Of a stretch of DNA of 47,557 bases, positions 1-12,253 are shown one piece after another (the stretch's first letter is position 1; every line of letters begins with the position of its first letter). The position numbers and the translations under genes are program-made. The stretch spans positions 1-47,557 of the forward strand of contig NZ_LDVZ01000016.1 in the NCBI RefSeq assembly GCF_001276515.1, read 5' to 3'. The stretch is from Haemophilus sp. C1 (GTDB lineage Bacteria > Pseudomonadota > Gammaproteobacteria > Enterobacterales > Pasteurellaceae). The notes beneath the pieces are model-generated. The model searched no databases. It was given only the letters and a program-made list of their open reading frames with translations, and was not told where the DNA came from.

Positions 1-4
1 AAAA

Positions 5-57
5 ATCTGCACCTCAATTGTTGGTTTGTTGAGTCCAACTTTTGGGGTGCAGATCAT
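5..57. repeat. Imperfect inverted repeat; possible IS3-family end or bidirectional terminator
   Basis: ATCTGCACC at 5-13 pairs with GGTGCAGAT at 46-54, and GTTGG at 20-24 pairs with CCAAC at 35-39, giving a long two-part hairpin flanked by A5 and T5 runs. The stretch ACTTTTGGGGTGCAGATCA (39-57) looks like the outer end of IS3/IS150-type insertion sequences, whose ends finish in CA. The body would lie left of the window. The same hairpin could also serve as a terminator for rraA. The choice between the two readings is inference. Confidence 0.45.
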
Positions 58-84
58 TTTTAACCGCACTTTTGCTCTTTCGTA

Positions 85-582
85 TTATTCGTCCGAATCA
101 TCTAAATCTAAGGGCTCTTGCGAAAGTATAATGCCTGTCAGATCTGCGTAAATATAATCTTCTGGGAAAAAGGTGACACCACCAAAATTCACTGGAACAT
201 CACTCTCACCAGCGCTGCTCTCATCTGCACTGACTGGAATTGGCGCAAGGGCATGAATACCAATATCGAGGTTTTCTAATTGCTGAATTTGGCGTACTGC
301 ACCATATACAATAATTCCCTCCCAACCATTATCAACGGCAAGTTGAGCCAATTCTGCATCAATCAAACCACGGCGTACCGCACCACCGCCATCAACGACA
401 AGCACTCGACCTTCGCCGTTTTCTTCTAATACTTCAGCAATTAATCCATTACTTTCAAAGCATTTTACCGTAGTGACTTTACCATAAAAATTACTTACGC
501 CACCAAAGCTTGAAAAAATTGGCTCCACGACATCCACTTGTTCTGCATAAAGATCGCAAAGTTCTGAAGTATCAATAAACAT
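85..582 (-). CDS. rraA: RraA, regulator of RNase E activity
   Basis: The 165-residue product is a full-length RraA-family protein. In E. coli RraA is a small ring-forming cytoplasmic protein that binds the C-terminal part of RNase E and slows mRNA turnover. The family core is visible at about residues 64-98, with [20 protein letters not shown] followed by [12 protein letters not shown]. It was formerly mislabelled MenG, a methyltransferase, because it sits beside menA, but no SAM-binding motif is present. The C-terminus is acidic (DLDDSDE). It lies 51 bases beyond the stop codon end of menA on the same strand, the arrangement seen in enterobacteria, so co-transcription is likely. Confidence 0.93.
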   Translation of the reverse strand: MFIDTSELCDLYAEQVDVVEPIFSSFGGVSNFYGKVTTVKCFESNGLIAEVLEENGEGRVLVVDGGGAVRRGLIDAELAQLAVDNGWEGIIVYGAVRQIQQLENLDIGIHALAPIPVSADESSAGESDVPVNFGGVTFFPEDYIYADLTGIILSQEPLDLDDSDE

Positions 583-633
583 AACTTTCCCCTATAGATT
601 GTTGAAATTTTGTTTGCTTTAGTATATGCCGAT

Positions 634-1545
634 TTAGCCGATAAGCAAGCCTAAACTAAACAAGATATTGATTAATAACGAAATCATAGACATTTGAGCC
701 AACATTGGACGCAATTCACTTGGCTGCTGACTACGATAAACAAAAATCGCGTGTTTAGCTAACAATGGCATTGCCAATACAAATAAATAATTTGTCCAAG
801 AAATGGCCGTTACCACCGCAAATGCTAAATAACATAGGGCCGCCAAACTTAATAAAATACAATGATAAACACGCCCTTTATATGCACCTAAACGAACGGC
901 TAGGGTATTTTTGCCAGCTTTTGCATCCTGTTCAATATCGCGTAAATTATTGATATTTAATACCGCACTTGCCAATAAGCCAGAACCCATAGCAGGCAAA
1001 ATAATGTGGCTATCAATACTGTGAGTTTGCAAATAATAAGTGCCGCCAACTCCAAGCAAACCAAAAAATACCAATACGGAAATATCGCCCAATCCCATAT
1101 AGCCATAAGGTTTTGCGCCAACCGTATAAGTAATGGCTGCAACAATAGCTAAAATGCCAAGCCCTGCGAAAGCGAATAAATCGGAGAGGTTTTCATAAGC
1201 GATACCAATCAAAAAGCTTCCTGAAAGAAAACTTGCCACCACCATTAGAATTAATCCCCATTTCAGTTCTTTTGCTGAAATTGCGCCTTTTTGAATGCCA
1301 CGTAATGGTCCAATACGTTCTTCAGTATCTGAACCTTTTTTATGATCCCCATAATCATTGGCAAAATTAGAAAGCACCTGTAATAAAATTGTCGTAAGTA
1401 AACAAAGTGCCATTACAAGCCCATTAAAACCTTGTGGATTCGCCCAATAACCTAATGCTGAACCTGTAAAAATCGATGCCAACGCTAAGGGCAAAGTTTT
1501 TGGTCGAGCCGTTTCCCACCACATTTTCAATTTTTCATTTGTCAT
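634..1545 (-). CDS. menA: 1,4-dihydroxy-2-naphthoate polyprenyltransferase MenA
   Basis: This is an integral membrane UbiA-family prenyltransferase that attaches a polyprenyl chain to 1,4-dihydroxy-2-naphthoate, giving demethylmenaquinone for anaerobic respiration. Both aspartate-rich motifs that hold the Mg-diphosphate are present: NFANDYGDHKKGSD near residues 60-73 and NNLRDIEQD near 199-207. About eight or nine hydrophobic segments follow the family pattern. The ATG at 1545 (MTNEKLK) is chosen over an upstream non-ATG extension of five residues. An uptake sequence lies directly upstream at 1554-1562. It is probably transcribed together with rraA. Confidence 0.93.
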   Translation of the reverse strand: MTNEKLKMWWETARPKTLPLALASIFTGSALGYWANPQGFNGLVMALCLLTTILLQVLSNFANDYGDHKKGSDTEERIGPLRGIQKGAISAKELKWGLILMVVASFLSGSFLIGIAYENLSDLFAFAGLGILAIVAAITYTVGAKPYGYMGLGDISVLVFFGLLGVGGTYYLQTHSIDSHIILPAMGSGLLASAVLNINNLRDIEQDAKAGKNTLAVRLGAYKGRVYHCILLSLAALCYLAFAVVTAISWTNYLFVLAMPLLAKHAIFVYRSQQPSELRPMLAQMSMISLLINILFSLGLLIG

Positions 1546-1606
1546 TTTTTTTGACCGCACTTTTGATTACAATAGGTCGCGTATTCTACACTAAGACACC
1601 CAATTT

Positions 1607-2326
1607 ATGAATGATTTAACCTTATCGCCTATCGCCATTATCCACACGCCTTATAAAGAAAAATTCTCCGTACCACGCCAACCTAATTTAGTTGAAGACG
1701 GAGTAGGCATTGTAGAACTCTTACCGCCGTATAATTCTCCTGAAGCTGTGAGAGGATTGGAACAATTCAGTCATCTTTGGTTAATTTTTCAGTTCGACCA
1801 AATCCAACAAGGAAAATGGCAACCCACCGTACGTCCTCCGCGGTTAGGCGGCAATCAACGAGTTGGCGTGTTTGCTTCACGCGCAACGCACCGCCCGAAT
1901 CCTCTCGGTTTATCCAAAGTCGAATTACGTCAAGTAGAATGTATCAACGGTAACGTTTTTCTCCATTTAGGTGCGGTAGATTTAGTGGATGGCACGCCGA
2001 TTTTCGATATCAAACCCTATATTGCCTATGCGGATAGTGAGCCAAATGCGCAATCGAGCTTTGCCCAAGAAAAACCACCAGTAAAACTGACTGTTGAATT
2101 TACCGAGCAAGCTAAAAGTGCGGTAAAAAAACGAGAAGAAAAACGACCGCACTTAAGTCGTTTCATTCGCCAAGTGCTAGAGCAAGATCCGCGCCCAGCC
2201 TATCAACAAGGTAAACCGAGTGATCGTATTTATGGAACGAGTTTGTACGAATTTAATGTGAAATGGCGAATTAAAGAGGGTACGCTTGATTGCGTAGAAG
2301 TAATTGAAATAGAAAAAGACAAATAG
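1607..2326 (+). CDS. trmO: tRNA-Thr (N6-t6A37) methyltransferase TrmO (TsaA/YaeB family)
   Basis: The 239-residue protein matches the TsaA/TrmO family, which uses SAM to methylate N6 of t6A37 in threonine tRNA. The N-terminal beta-barrel domain starts with [20 protein letters not shown] (7-26), and the signature [15 protein letters not shown] is at about 93-107. The C-terminal domain contains RPAYQQG and [14 protein letters not shown]. It is transcribed divergently from menA. Its substrate modification t6A is made by a pathway that includes TsaD, which is encoded later in the window. Two uptake sequences lie inside the gene near 2116-2124 and 2146-2154. Confidence 0.9.
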   Translation: MNDLTLSPIAIIHTPYKEKFSVPRQPNLVEDGVGIVELLPPYNSPEAVRGLEQFSHLWLIFQFDQIQQGKWQPTVRPPRLGGNQRVGVFASRATHRPNPLGLSKVELRQVECINGNVFLHLGAVDLVDGTPIFDIKPYIAYADSEPNAQSSFAQEKPPVKLTVEFTEQAKSAVKKREEKRPHLSRFIRQVLEQDPRPAYQQGKPSDRIYGTSLYEFNVKWRIKEGTLDCVEVIEIEKDK

Positions 2327-2378
2327 ATGGAATATATCAATAAGGTAGGTAATCCCTGCCTTAGTTAATTTAAATGTC

Positions 2379-3323
2379 TTATTTTAGGAAAAATTGCCCT
2401 TTAGTTAATTTATAGATTGTCATTAAAACCAATAAGCCAATCATTACATTTGAGAAAACAAAGACAAAAATAGACACGCCTTGTAAAACATCACTGTAAT
2501 AAAAAACAGTTGCGCTATTTGCCATAGAAGCTAATCCGAATGAAAATCCCCATAAACCAACGTTAAGCCCTTTTTCTATAACCCAAGGGAATAATCGCAA
2601 TAAGAAAAATAATTGCAAAAACCCATATCCCCAAAGAATTTTAGCTAAAGTATCTACTTCGCCGTGATTGAGCGATAAATAAGCAGATACACACACAAAC
2701 GCAGGTGCTAAAACAATCCCCATTGTGGCCCTAAATTGTGGCTCAAGAGATGAAATACGTAAATGTTGTAATAATACAGGTTCAAAAATAATCCAAGCAA
2801 TCATTCCTGCGCCAAAGAATAAATGGCCTAAATCATGATAGCCAAGTAATGCTAGTGAACTTGCACTGGTGAAATTTGCAGCTACCGCAGGCAAATAAAA
2901 CGGAGGACGAGTAGATTTTTGTTCAAATACACCACCTTGCCATAATTCACTGACACGTAATGTTGAGAAAAGCAATTGACCAATCGTTCCAATCCAAATC
3001 ATCACTTCAGCAATTAAAGGGTTCCAACGATAAATAATATCGCCCACTAACATGGTTGTAATAGGAATCAACGCAATAAAGGAAAAACGAACTGGGCAAT
3101 GATACTCTGCTCGAACTTCCTCAAAGTAATAACGAAGTTTATACGCATACATTAAAATGAATAAAATCCAGACCGCACTTGCTACAATGCCGAGAACATC
3201 ACTGACCATTCGCACAGCAGGAAATAAGTTTTCTAAATGAAGCCAAGCTAAAGATAAGGCTGCCAAACCAAGAGGAATACCGAAATATCCCGTTGGAATA
3301 GGGAAAGGTTTAGTTGTATTCAT
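2379..3323 (-). CDS. tehA: TehA, SLAC1-family anion channel / tellurite-resistance protein
   Basis: A 314-residue membrane protein with about ten hydrophobic segments, matching the bacterial TehA family. The H. influenzae member was crystallised as a model for the plant guard-cell anion channel SLAC1, and a phenylalanine gates its central pore. The sequence from MNTTKPFPIPTGYFGIPLG onward is clearly that protein, but several positions seem to differ from the Rd protein I remember. The ATG at 3323 has a good upstream AAGGAT and is preferred over an 11-residue extension. No tehB is adjacent. An uptake sequence lies within the gene at 3172-3180. Confidence 0.93.
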   Translation of the reverse strand: MNTTKPFPIPTGYFGIPLGLAALSLAWLHLENLFPAVRMVSDVLGIVASAVWILFILMYAYKLRYYFEEVRAEYHCPVRFSFIALIPITTMLVGDIIYRWNPLIAEVMIWIGTIGQLLFSTLRVSELWQGGVFEQKSTRPPFYLPAVAANFTSASSLALLGYHDLGHLFFGAGMIAWIIFEPVLLQHLRISSLEPQFRATMGIVLAPAFVCVSAYLSLNHGEVDTLAKILWGYGFLQLFFLLRLFPWVIEKGLNVGLWGFSFGLASMANSATVFYYSDVLQGVSIFVFVFSNVMIGLLVLMTIYKLTKGQFFLK

Positions 3324-3473
3324 AATATGATCCTTATTTTGAAAAAATCTGAGCAAAGTATAACATAACTACCAACAACAGACTTTTCTAAAAATCTCAA
3401 ATTTTTGTGAAATTTCTATAAAGAAACAAACTTATTGTTATGGAATAAAGCGTCTACCAATTTTCATACAAAT

Positions 3474-3500
3474 AAAAAACCCGAACTTTCATTCGGGTTT
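3474..3500 (-). terminator. Intrinsic terminator of the rpoBC transcript
   Basis: AAACCCGAA (3477-3485) pairs with TTCGGGTTT (3492-3500) around a six-base loop. On the minus strand a run of six T follows the stem. It lies just past the rpoC stop codon. Confidence 0.9.
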
Positions 3501-3517
3501 TCTTATGTAGGAATTAA

Positions 3518-6500
3518 TTATTCCGCATCATCTGCCATGTTAAGCATTTCAGCTAAGTTTGCACTCGCATCATCTGCAGTCATGACAAATTCATCAGCGA
3601 TAGCAGCTTCATCTTCTTCAGATAATTTCGCTACAACATCATCAACTAAACGATGTTTATGACGATTTTGATGATACGCAAAACCTGTACCCGCAGGGAT
3701 TAATCGACCTACGATTACGTTTTCTTTCAAGCCACGTAATTCATCACGTTTACCTGCCACTGCTGCTTCGGTAAGAACACGAGTAGTTTCTTGGAACGAT
3801 GCAGCAGAAATGAAAGATTCAGTCGCAAGTGACGCTTTAGTAATACCCAATAATTCGCGTTCAAATTCAACTGGCGGTTTACCTTCTGCTTCACGTTGAC
3901 GGTTAACGATTTTCACGCGAGCCACTTCGACTTGTTCCCCTTCAAGGAATTCGGAATCATAGGCTTTCGTTACAATCGCTTTACGCAACATTTGGCGAAC
4001 AATCACTTCGATATGTTTATCGTTGATTTTTACCCCTTGTAAGCGGTAAACATCTTGTACTTCGTTCACGATGTACTCGGTAACTGCACGCACGCCACGT
4101 AAACGTAAAATATCATGTGGTGTTTCAGCACCATCAGAAATTACGTCACCACGTTGTACCATTTCACCTTCAAACACGTTGAGCTGACGCCATTTTGGAA
4201 TCATTTCTTCGTAAGTTTCGCCTTCCGCAGGAGTAATTAATAAACGGCGTTTACCTTTGGTTTCTTTACCGAAAGATACGATACCAGAAATTTCAGCCAA
4301 GATAGCAGGCTCTTTTGGTTTGCGTGCTTCAAATAAATCTGCAACGCGCGGTAGACCACCGGTAATATCTTTAGTACCCACAGATTCTTGCGGAATACGT
4401 GCTAATGGTTCACCCACTTTTACTGCTGCGCCATCGTCTAAACTTACGATTGCTTTACCCGGTAAGAAATACTGCGCAAGAACATCAGTTTCAGGTAAGA
4501 AAATATCGTTGCCATTTGCATCAACTAATTTAATAGTTGGACGTAAATCTTTACCCGCAGTCGCACGTTCACCCACATCTTGAACGACGATTGATGATAA
4601 ACCTGTTAATTCATCGGTTTGACGCGTTACAGTTAAGCCATCAATAATATCAACGAATTTCACAAAACCAGATACTTCAGAGACAACTGGCATTGTATGT
4701 GGATCCCAATTTGCGATAGTTTCACCTGCTGTTACATCTTGGCCGTCACCTTTGCTTAACACCGCACCGTAAGGCACTTTATAGTGTTCTTTAGTACGAC
4801 CAAATGCATCGGTAATAGTTAATTCAGTATTACGAGAAGTTAATACTAATTTACCTTCATCATTAGTAACGAATTTCGCATTCATTAAGTGTAATGTACC
4901 AGTGTTTTTAACTTGTACACTCGATTCTTTTGCTGCCGCAGATGCCGCACCACCGATATGGAACGTACGCATGGTTAACTGTGTACCCGGCTCACCGATA
5001 GATTGGGCAGCGATAACACCTACTGCTTCACCTTGGTTGATGAGGTGACCACGAGCTAAGTCACGACCATAACATTTCGCACATACACCAAAATCAGTAT
5101 CACAAGTTACAACAGAACGTACTTTTACGCTGTCTACAGAGTTTGCATCCAACACATCACAGAGTTTTTCATCTAATAACGTGTTACGAGGAATTAATAC
5201 TTCTTCTGTACCTGGTTTTAAAATATCTTCTGCCGCTACACGACCTAACACTAATTCACGAAGTGGAACTTTTTCATCACCACCTTCGATTAATGGGGTC
5301 ATGACTAAGCCTTCGTGCGTACCACAGTCATCTTCTACGATCACTAAGTCTTGTGCTACGTCAACTAAACGACGAGTTAAGTAACCTGAGTTCGCTGTTT
5401 TTAATGCGGTATCCGCCAAACCTTTACGCGCACCGTGAGTTGAAATAAAGTACTGTAATACGTTCAAACCTTCACGGAAGTTTGCTGTAATTGGGGTTTC
5501 AATGATCGAACCATCTGGACGAGCCATCAAACCACGCATACCTGCTAACTGACGAATCTGCGCTGCAGAACCACGCGCACCAGAATCAGCCATCATAAAG
5601 ATACTGTTAAAGGACGCTTGCTTTTCAGGATTACCTTCTCGGTTGATGACTTCTTCTTGAGATAGGTTTTCCATCATCGCTTTCGCTACGCGCTCATTCG
5701 CTGCAGCCCAAATATCGATTACTTTATTATAGCGTTCGCCAGCAGTCACAAGACCTGATTGGAATTGCTCTTGGATCTCAGCCACTTCTTCTTCCGCTGC
5801 AGAAATAATTTCATATTTCTTCGCTGGAATTTCCATATCATCAATACCAACTGATGAACCAGAACGTGCCGCATACGCAAAACCGGTATACATAATTTGG
5901 TCAGCAAACATTACCGCTTCTTTTAAACCTAAACGACGATATGCTTCGTTAATCAGTTTAGAAATAGCTTTTTTACCTAATGTTTGGTTAAACAATGAAT
6001 AAGGCATTCCTTTTGGTGCAATCATCCATAAAATCGCACGACCGATAGTTGTATCAGTAAGCGTTGTTTTCGCATCAAATTCGCCCGCTTCATTTTTCAC
6101 ATATTCAGTAATACGTACTTTAACGCGAGAATGTAATTCTGCTTCACCTGTACGATATGCTTTTTCAGCTTCGCGAGGATCTTGCAATAACATACCTTCG
6201 CCTTTACCGTTCACTTTTTCGCGGGTCATATAATAAAGACCTAATACCACGTCTTGTGATGGAACGATAATTGGATCACCGTTTGCTGGTGAAAGCACAT
6301 TGTTAGTGGACATCATCAACGCACGCGCTTCTAATTGAGCTTCAAGCGTTAATGGAACGTGTACCGCCATTTGGTCACCATCGAAGTCTGCGTTGAACGC
6401 CGCACAAACGAGTGGGTGTAATTGAATCGCTTTACCTTCGATTAAGATCGGTTCAAACGCTTGGATACCCAAACGGTGAAGTGTTGGCGCACGGTTCAAT

Positions 6501-7768
6501 AGAATTGGATGCTCACGAATAACTTCTGCAAGAATATCCCAAACGATCGCATCTTCACGCTCAACCATTTTCTTAGCTGCTTTGATTGTCGTAGCATAAC
6601 CACGGCTTTCTAATTTAGCGTAGATAAACGGACGGAATAATTCCAAGGCCATTTTCTTCGGCAAACCACATTGGTGTAAGTGCAAGTATGGACCTACAGT
6701 GATTACAGAACGGCCTGAATAGTCAACACGTTTACCTAATAAGTTTTGACGGAAACGACCTTGTTTACCTTTAATCATGTCCGCTAATGATTTTAATGGA
6801 CGACGGTTAGAACCCGTAATCGCACGACCGCGGCGACCATTATCTAATAACGCATCAACAGATTCTTGTAACATACGTTTTTCGTTACGCACAATAATAT
6901 CTGGCGCAATTAAATCTAATAAACGTTTTAAACGGTTGTTACGGTTGATCACACGACGATATAAATCGTTCAGATCTGAAGTCGCAAAACGACCACCATC
7001 AAGCGGTACTAATGGACGTAAATCTGGTGGAAGAACTGGTAATACAGTCATCACCATCCACTCTGGTTTATTACCAGATTGAACAAATGCTTCTAATAAT
7101 TTTAAGCGTTTAGTGATTTTTTTACGTTTAGTTTCAGAGTTAGTTTCTTGTAATTCTTCACGTAATTTTTCACATTCAACTTCAAGATCCATGCCTTTTA
7201 AGAGATCTTGAATCGCTTCAGCACCCATTTTCGCTTCGAATTCATCTTGCCAACGATCTTCAGCGTCAAGGTATTGTTCTTCTGTTAATAATTGACCACG
7301 CTCTAAATCAGTCATACCTGGCTCGGTCACGATGTACATTTCAAAGTAAAGTACACGTTCGATATCGCGCAATGGCATATCTAAAAGTAAACCAATACGA
7401 GATGGCAATGATTTTAAGAACCAAATATGTGCAACTGGCGATGCAAGTTCAATGTGGCCCATACGTTCACGTCGAACTTTAGTTTGAGTAACTTCAACAC
7501 CACATTTTTCACAAATCACACCACGGTGTTTTAAACGTTTATATTTACCACATAAACATTCGTAATCTTTTACAGGCCCGAAGATACGCGCACAGAAAAG
7601 ACCATCACGTTCAGGTTTGAACGTACGGTAGTTAATGGTTTCAGGTTTCTTCACTTCACCAAATGACCAAGAACGGATCATATCTGGGGAAGCTAACCCA
7701 ATTTTAATCACATCAAAATCTTCACTGGTTTTTGATTGTGCTTTTAAAAACTTAACTAAGTCTTTCAC
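3518..7768 (-). CDS. rpoC: DNA-directed RNA polymerase subunit beta'
   Basis: The 1416-residue beta' subunit is slightly longer than the 1407-residue E. coli protein. The N-terminal zinc site is visible as CLCGKYKR... with C71, C73, C86 and C89. The catalytic magnesium loop [12 protein letters not shown] lies near residue 460. The second zinc cluster appears as [15 protein letters not shown] with an upstream Cys in VVTCDTD. The trigger-loop region with [12 protein letters not shown] is intact. The gene is 125 bases downstream of rpoB on the same strand and ends in a strong terminator. Confidence 0.98.
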   Translation of the reverse strand: MKDLVKFLKAQSKTSEDFDVIKIGLASPDMIRSWSFGEVKKPETINYRTFKPERDGLFCARIFGPVKDYECLCGKYKRLKHRGVICEKCGVEVTQTKVRRERMGHIELASPVAHIWFLKSLPSRIGLLLDMPLRDIERVLYFEMYIVTEPGMTDLERGQLLTEEQYLDAEDRWQDEFEAKMGAEAIQDLLKGMDLEVECEKLREELQETNSETKRKKITKRLKLLEAFVQSGNKPEWMVMTVLPVLPPDLRPLVPLDGGRFATSDLNDLYRRVINRNNRLKRLLDLIAPDIIVRNEKRMLQESVDALLDNGRRGRAITGSNRRPLKSLADMIKGKQGRFRQNLLGKRVDYSGRSVITVGPYLHLHQCGLPKKMALELFRPFIYAKLESRGYATTIKAAKKMVEREDAIVWDILAEVIREHPILLNRAPTLHRLGIQAFEPILIEGKAIQLHPLVCAAFNADFDGDQMAVHVPLTLEAQLEARALMMSTNNVLSPANGDPIIVPSQDVVLGLYYMTREKVNGKGEGMLLQDPREAEKAYRTGEAELHSRVKVRITEYVKNEAGEFDAKTTLTDTTIGRAILWMIAPKGMPYSLFNQTLGKKAISKLINEAYRRLGLKEAVMFADQIMYTGFAYAARSGSSVGIDDMEIPAKKYEIISAAEEEVAEIQEQFQSGLVTAGERYNKVIDIWAAANERVAKAMMENLSQEEVINREGNPEKQASFNSIFMMADSGARGSAAQIRQLAGMRGLMARPDGSIIETPITANFREGLNVLQYFISTHGARKGLADTALKTANSGYLTRRLVDVAQDLVIVEDDCGTHEGLVMTPLIEGGDEKVPLRELVLGRVAAEDILKPGTEEVLIPRNTLLDEKLCDVLDANSVDSVKVRSVVTCDTDFGVCAKCYGRDLARGHLINQGEAVGVIAAQSIGEPGTQLTMRTFHIGGAASAAAKESSVQVKNTGTLHLMNAKFVTNDEGKLVLTSRNTELTITDAFGRTKEHYKVPYGAVLSKGDGQDVTAGETIANWDPHTMPVVSEVSGFVKFVDIIDGLTVTRQTDELTGLSSIVVQDVGERATAGKDLRPTIKLVDANGNDIFLPETDVLAQYFLPGKAIVSLDDGAAVKVGEPLARIPQESVGTKDITGGLPRVADLFEARKPKEPAILAEISGIVSFGKETKGKRRLLITPAEGETYEEMIPKWRQLNVFEGEMVQRGDVISDGAETPHDILRLRGVRAVTEYIVNEVQDVYRLQGVKINDKHIEVIVRQMLRKAIVTKAYDSEFLEGEQVEVARVKIVNRQREAEGKPPVEFERELLGITKASLATESFISAASFQETTRVLTEAAVAGKRDELRGLKENVIVGRLIPAGTGFAYHQNRHKHRLVDDVVAKLSEEDEAAIADEFVMTADDASANLAEMLNMADDAE

Positions 7769-7798
7769 AAATGTTCTCCTGTCGGAGTTAAAGGTTTA

Positions 7799-7837
7799 AA
7801 GTGCGGTTAAAAATTTCAATGTTTTTTCACCGCACTT
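7799..7837. repeat. Facing uptake-sequence pair between rpoB and rpoC
   Basis: AAGTGCGGT at 7799-7807 and its complement ACCGCACTT at 7829-7837 face each other across a 21-base AT-rich spacer. The pair could fold into a weak stem within the rpoB-rpoC mRNA. The spacing is wider than in the compact terminators elsewhere in the window, so read-through into rpoC is expected. Confidence 0.7.
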
Positions 7838-7893
7838 CGGCGATTTTTATTTCGTAAGGTGAGTGAATCAGAAATTTTTCACTCCCCTACTGA

Positions 7894-10800
7894 TTACTCT
7901 TCGTCTAACTCGATATTTAAACCAAGTGAGCGGATTTCTTTCATAATTACATTGAAAGATTCCGGTGTGCCTGGGTCCATGTGTTGGTTACCACTTACGA
8001 TGTTTTTATACATCTTCGTGCGACCATTCACATCATCAGATTTCACCGTTAACATTTCTTGTAAGGTGTAAGCTGCACCGTATGCTTCAAGTGCCCATAC
8101 CTCCATCTCACCGAAACGCTGACCACCAAATTGCGCTTTACCACCCAATGGCTGTTGTGTAACAAGGCTATAAGAACCTGTTGAACGAGCGTGCATTTTA
8201 TCATCAACTAAGTGGTTCAATTTGAGCATGTACATATAACCCACGGTTACTGGACGTTCAAATTTCTCGCCAGTACGGCCATCGTAAAGGGTAATTTGAC
8301 CTGAAGTTGGTAATCCACCAAGTTTTAATAGCTCTTTGATTTCCGCTTCGTCTGCACCATCGAACACTGGCGTTGCAACTGGTAAGCCCTTACGTAAATT
8401 TCCCGCTAAACGCAATACTTCTTCATCAGTGAAGGTGCTTAAATCCACTTTTTGTGAACCATTACCTAAGTCATACGCTTTTTGGATATAACCACGTAAT
8501 TTTTCCACTTCTTGTTTTTGTTTAAGCATTGTATTGATTTGATCACCAATACCTTTTGCTGCTAAACCTAAATGAGTTTCAAGGATCTGACCGATGTTCA
8601 TACGAGACGGTACGCCCAATGGGTTTAATACGATCTCAACTGGTTGGCCATTCTCATCGTATGGCATATCTTCAACTGGGTTAATTTTCGAGATAACACC
8701 TTTGTTACCATGACGACCCGCCATTTTATCACCCGGTTGGATTTGACGTTTCACCGCGAGATAAACTTTAACCACTTTTAACACGCCCGGTGCAAGATCA
8801 TCACCTTTGATGATTTTCTTACGTTTCACTTCAAGTTTATGTTCAAACTCTTTACGAAGTTCTTCGTATTGCTCTGCAAGCTGTTCTAATTGATTTTGTT
8901 TTTCTTCATCTGCAATGGTTTGTTCTAACCATTTAGTACGATCTAATTTATCTAATTGCGCTGCATCAACACCACTAGAAATAAGAAGATGACGAACACG
9001 AGCAAATAAGCCAGCTTCTAAAATCTCTAACTCTTCAGTTAAATCCTTTTTCGCTTCACGAAGTTGCATTTCTTCGATTTCTAATGCACGTTTATCTTTT
9101 TCTACGCCATCACGAGTGAAGACTTGAACATCAATAACCGTACCTGATGTACCGTTTGGCACACGTAATGAAGAATCTTTAACATCAGAAGCTTTTTCAC
9201 CAAAGATTGCACGTAAAAGTTTTTCTTCTGGGGTTAATTGAGTTTCACCTTTAGGCGTTACTTTACCTACTAAGATGTCACCACCTTTAACCTCTGCACC
9301 AACATAAACAATACCAGATTCATCAAGTTTGCTTAGCGCTGACTCACCTACGTTTGGAATATCTGCAGTAATTTCTTCTGCACCTAACTTGGTATCACGC
9401 GCAACACAAGATAATTCTTGAATATGGATGGTAGTGAAACGGTCTTGTTGAACAACACGTTCAGAAACTAACATTGAGTCTTCGAAGTTATAGCCGTTCC
9501 AAGGCATGAATGCCACGCGAATATTTTGACCTAATGCAAGCTCACCTAAATCAGTAGAAGGACCATCTGCTAATACTTCACCACGATTGATTGGATCGCC
9601 TAAATTCACACAAGGAATTTGGTTAATACAAGTATTTTGGTTAGAACGGGTATATTTGATTAAGTTATAAATATCAATACCAGCTTCACCTGCAATGGTT
9701 TCATCTTCATTTACTTTAATGACGATACGAGAAGCATCGACGTACTGAACTGTACCACCGCGTTTTGCAACAACTGCAACACCTGAGTCAAGTGCGATTG
9801 GTTTTTCCATACCTGTACCAACTAATGGTTTGTCAGCACGTAATGTTGGAACTGCTTGACGTTGCATGTTCGCACCCATCAACGCACGGTTCGCATCGTC
9901 ATGCTCAAGGAATGGAATTAATGCAGCCGCAACAGATACCACTTGTTGTGTCGAAACGTCCATATAGTGAATATCTTCAGGTTTGTATAAACCTGATTCA
10001 CCACGTTCACCACGCGCAGTAACAAAGGCATCAGTAAAGCGGTTATTTTCGTCTAAATTTGAGTTTGCCTGTGCAATGATATAGTTTGCTTCATCAATTG
10101 CAGATAGGTATTCAATTTCTTCAGTAACTTGGCCATCAACCACTTTACGATATGGTGTTTCTAAGAAACCATAATCATTAGTACGTGCAAAAGCAGAAAG
10201 TGAGTTGATCAAACCGATGTTTGGACCTTCAGGGGTTTCAATCGGACATAAACGACCATAGTGGGTATTATGTACGTCACGCACTTCAAAGCCTGCGCGC
10301 TCACGAGTTAAACCGCCTGGACCTAATGCAGAAATACGACGTTTGTGTGTCACTTCTGATAATGGGTTGTTTTGGTCCATAAATTGCGAAAGTTGTGAAG
10401 AACCAAAGAATTCTTTCACCGCTGCAGAAATTGGTTTTGGATTAATTAAGTCTTGCGGTGTGATTGCATCTAAATCACCTAAAGATAAGCGTTCTTTGAC
10501 CGCTCTTTCAACACGCACTAAACCGATACGGAATTGGTTTTCAGCCATTTCGCCCACGCTACGGATACGACGGTTACCTAAGTGGTCAATATCATCTACT
10601 TCGCCGCGACCATTACGGATGTCGATTAATTTACGCATTACCTCAATAATATCTTCATTGCTTAAAGTGCCTGAACCTTCACCTTCTGCGATCGCTAAAG
10701 AACGATTGAATTTCATACGACCGACAGCAGATAAATCATAACGCTCTGCAGAGAAGAATAAATTATTGAATAACGCTTCTGAAGATTCTGGTGTTGGCGG

Positions 10801-11922
10801 CTCGCCCGGACGCATCATACGATAAATTTCGTAAAGCGCACTAGTTTTATCATAAGTAGGATCAACACGTAGCGTTTCAGAAATATATGGGCCATAATCT
10901 AAATCGTTAGTAAATAGAGTTTCGATCGTGGTGTAACCAGCTTGTGCTAATTTTGCGAGGGTTTCTAACGAAATTTCGCCATTTGCAGGACAAATAATTT
11001 CGCCAGACTCTAAATCAACATAATCTTTAGATGCAACTTTACCTAAAATATATTCAGAAGGCACAACCACTTGTGAGATATTATCTTTTTCTAATGCTTT
11101 AATATGACGTGCGGTAATACGACGACCACGTTCAACATAAACTTTACCATTTGCTTCAATATCAAAAGAAGCTGTTTCACCACGTAAACGTTCTGGCACT
11201 AAAGTCATTAACAATTTATCGCCAGCGATTTCAAAGGTAATTTTATCAAAGAATAGATTTAAGATTTCTTCAGTGGTGTAACCTAATGCACGAAGAATGA
11301 TTGTTGCCGGTAATTTACGGCGACGGTCAATACGTGCAAATAAGTTATCTTTTGGATCAAATTCAAAATCCAACCAAGAACCACGGTAAGGAATGATGCG
11401 TGCGTTATAAAGCACTTTACCTGAAGAATGGGTTTTACCTTTGTCAGAATCGAAGAATACGCCTGGGCTACGGTGTAATTGTGAAACAATAACACGCTCG
11501 GTACCATTAATTACGAAAGTACCGTTATCAGTCATTAATGGGATTTCGCCCATATAAACTTCATTTTCTTTAATATCTTTAACTGCGCGTGAAGAAGATT
11601 CTTTATCGTAGCTCACTAAACGTAATTTTACACGTAAGCCTGCTGCATAAGTTGATCCACGAATTTGGCACTCACGTACATCAAACTCTGGTTCTTCTAA
11701 ACGATAATCTACATATTGTAATTCTGTATAGCCATTATTGCTTACAATAGGGAATACAGAACGGAATGCCGCTTCTAAACCTTGCTGACCTTCAGGATCT
11801 TTTTGAATAAATTTATCAAAAGAATCCAACTGAATGGTTAATAAATAAGGAACATTTAAAACTTGCGGACGTTTACCGAAATCTTTACGAATTCGTTTTT
11901 TTTCAGAATAGGAGTAACCCAT
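7894..11922 (-). CDS. rpoB: DNA-directed RNA polymerase subunit beta
   Basis: The 1342-residue beta subunit matches the E. coli length of 1342. The rifampicin-binding cluster [20 protein letters not shown], followed by [17 protein letters not shown], carries the sensitive-type residues at the E. coli D516, H526 and S531 equivalents. The C-terminal clamp contains [11 protein letters not shown] and [20 protein letters not shown]. It begins [19 protein letters not shown]. Unlike E. coli, the gene upstream is rplA, not rplL, across a 383-base gap, so rpoB probably has its own promoter there. Confidence 0.98.
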   Translation of the reverse strand: MGYSYSEKKRIRKDFGKRPQVLNVPYLLTIQLDSFDKFIQKDPEGQQGLEAAFRSVFPIVSNNGYTELQYVDYRLEEPEFDVRECQIRGSTYAAGLRVKLRLVSYDKESSSRAVKDIKENEVYMGEIPLMTDNGTFVINGTERVIVSQLHRSPGVFFDSDKGKTHSSGKVLYNARIIPYRGSWLDFEFDPKDNLFARIDRRRKLPATIILRALGYTTEEILNLFFDKITFEIAGDKLLMTLVPERLRGETASFDIEANGKVYVERGRRITARHIKALEKDNISQVVVPSEYILGKVASKDYVDLESGEIICPANGEISLETLAKLAQAGYTTIETLFTNDLDYGPYISETLRVDPTYDKTSALYEIYRMMRPGEPPTPESSEALFNNLFFSAERYDLSAVGRMKFNRSLAIAEGEGSGTLSNEDIIEVMRKLIDIRNGRGEVDDIDHLGNRRIRSVGEMAENQFRIGLVRVERAVKERLSLGDLDAITPQDLINPKPISAAVKEFFGSSQLSQFMDQNNPLSEVTHKRRISALGPGGLTRERAGFEVRDVHNTHYGRLCPIETPEGPNIGLINSLSAFARTNDYGFLETPYRKVVDGQVTEEIEYLSAIDEANYIIAQANSNLDENNRFTDAFVTARGERGESGLYKPEDIHYMDVSTQQVVSVAAALIPFLEHDDANRALMGANMQRQAVPTLRADKPLVGTGMEKPIALDSGVAVVAKRGGTVQYVDASRIVIKVNEDETIAGEAGIDIYNLIKYTRSNQNTCINQIPCVNLGDPINRGEVLADGPSTDLGELALGQNIRVAFMPWNGYNFEDSMLVSERVVQQDRFTTIHIQELSCVARDTKLGAEEITADIPNVGESALSKLDESGIVYVGAEVKGGDILVGKVTPKGETQLTPEEKLLRAIFGEKASDVKDSSLRVPNGTSGTVIDVQVFTRDGVEKDKRALEIEEMQLREAKKDLTEELEILEAGLFARVRHLLISSGVDAAQLDKLDRTKWLEQTIADEEKQNQLEQLAEQYEELRKEFEHKLEVKRKKIIKGDDLAPGVLKVVKVYLAVKRQIQPGDKMAGRHGNKGVISKINPVEDMPYDENGQPVEIVLNPLGVPSRMNIGQILETHLGLAAKGIGDQINTMLKQKQEVEKLRGYIQKAYDLGNGSQKVDLSTFTDEEVLRLAGNLRKGLPVATPVFDGADEAEIKELLKLGGLPTSGQITLYDGRTGEKFERPVTVGYMYMLKLNHLVDDKMHARSTGSYSLVTQQPLGGKAQFGGQRFGEMEVWALEAYGAAYTLQEMLTVKSDDVNGRTKMYKNIVSGNQHMDPGTPESFNVIMKEIRSLGLNIELDEE

Positions 11923-12253
11923 TGGTTTTCCTCTGCTAACTGTTCAGTGACCTAGCCACAAACTAACTGTGACGTGAATGACCGTTAAAATGACCGCACT
12001 CTGAACCTTACTTCTGTAGTGGGGTGACAACTCAAATTACATAGGACGACAACTTGAGCAAAACAACGACAAATAACGGTGAATTTGCCATTGTATGGAT
12101 GTGCTTTCTATCAAAAACACAGTTAAATTAAACAATAAAAGGTCAAAATTGATTAAAAATCAATCTAAACCTTTGCTAATTTTAAGGCGGTAAATTCTAA
12201 ATGAAGATAGCGTTTTCGTCAAGTTGAAAAATTATGTAGAAATTTTATGAAAT
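11923..12253. other. Non-coding leader region of rpoBC
   Basis: The stretch between rpoB and the rplA terminator has no convincing gene on either strand. It is AT-rich toward rplA and includes a seven-base inverted repeat ATTGATT-AAA-AATCAAT at 12148-12164. It must hold the promoter and leader of rpoBC, because rplA is followed by a strong terminator, but I could not pick a single confident -10/-35 pair. Confidence 0.5.

Noticed and set aside
85..582. MenG demethylmenaquinone methyltransferase label for rraA
   Set aside because: No SAM-binding motif is present. The sequence is RraA, and the old label came from its menA neighbour.
10300..10420. Rifampicin-resistance substitutions in rpoB
   Set aside because: The cluster [11 protein letters not shown]...[13 protein letters not shown] carries the sensitive-type residues at all main positions.
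9765..10741. Plus-strand open frames opposite rpoB
   Set aside because: They are antisense shadows created by the codon bias of the highly expressed gene, with no start signals.
12148..12164. FNR-type palindrome TTGAT-N-ATCAA in the rpoB leader
   Set aside because: The spacer between half-sites is five bases, not four, and an FNR role at rpoBC would be unexpected. It is a simple AT-rich inverted repeat.
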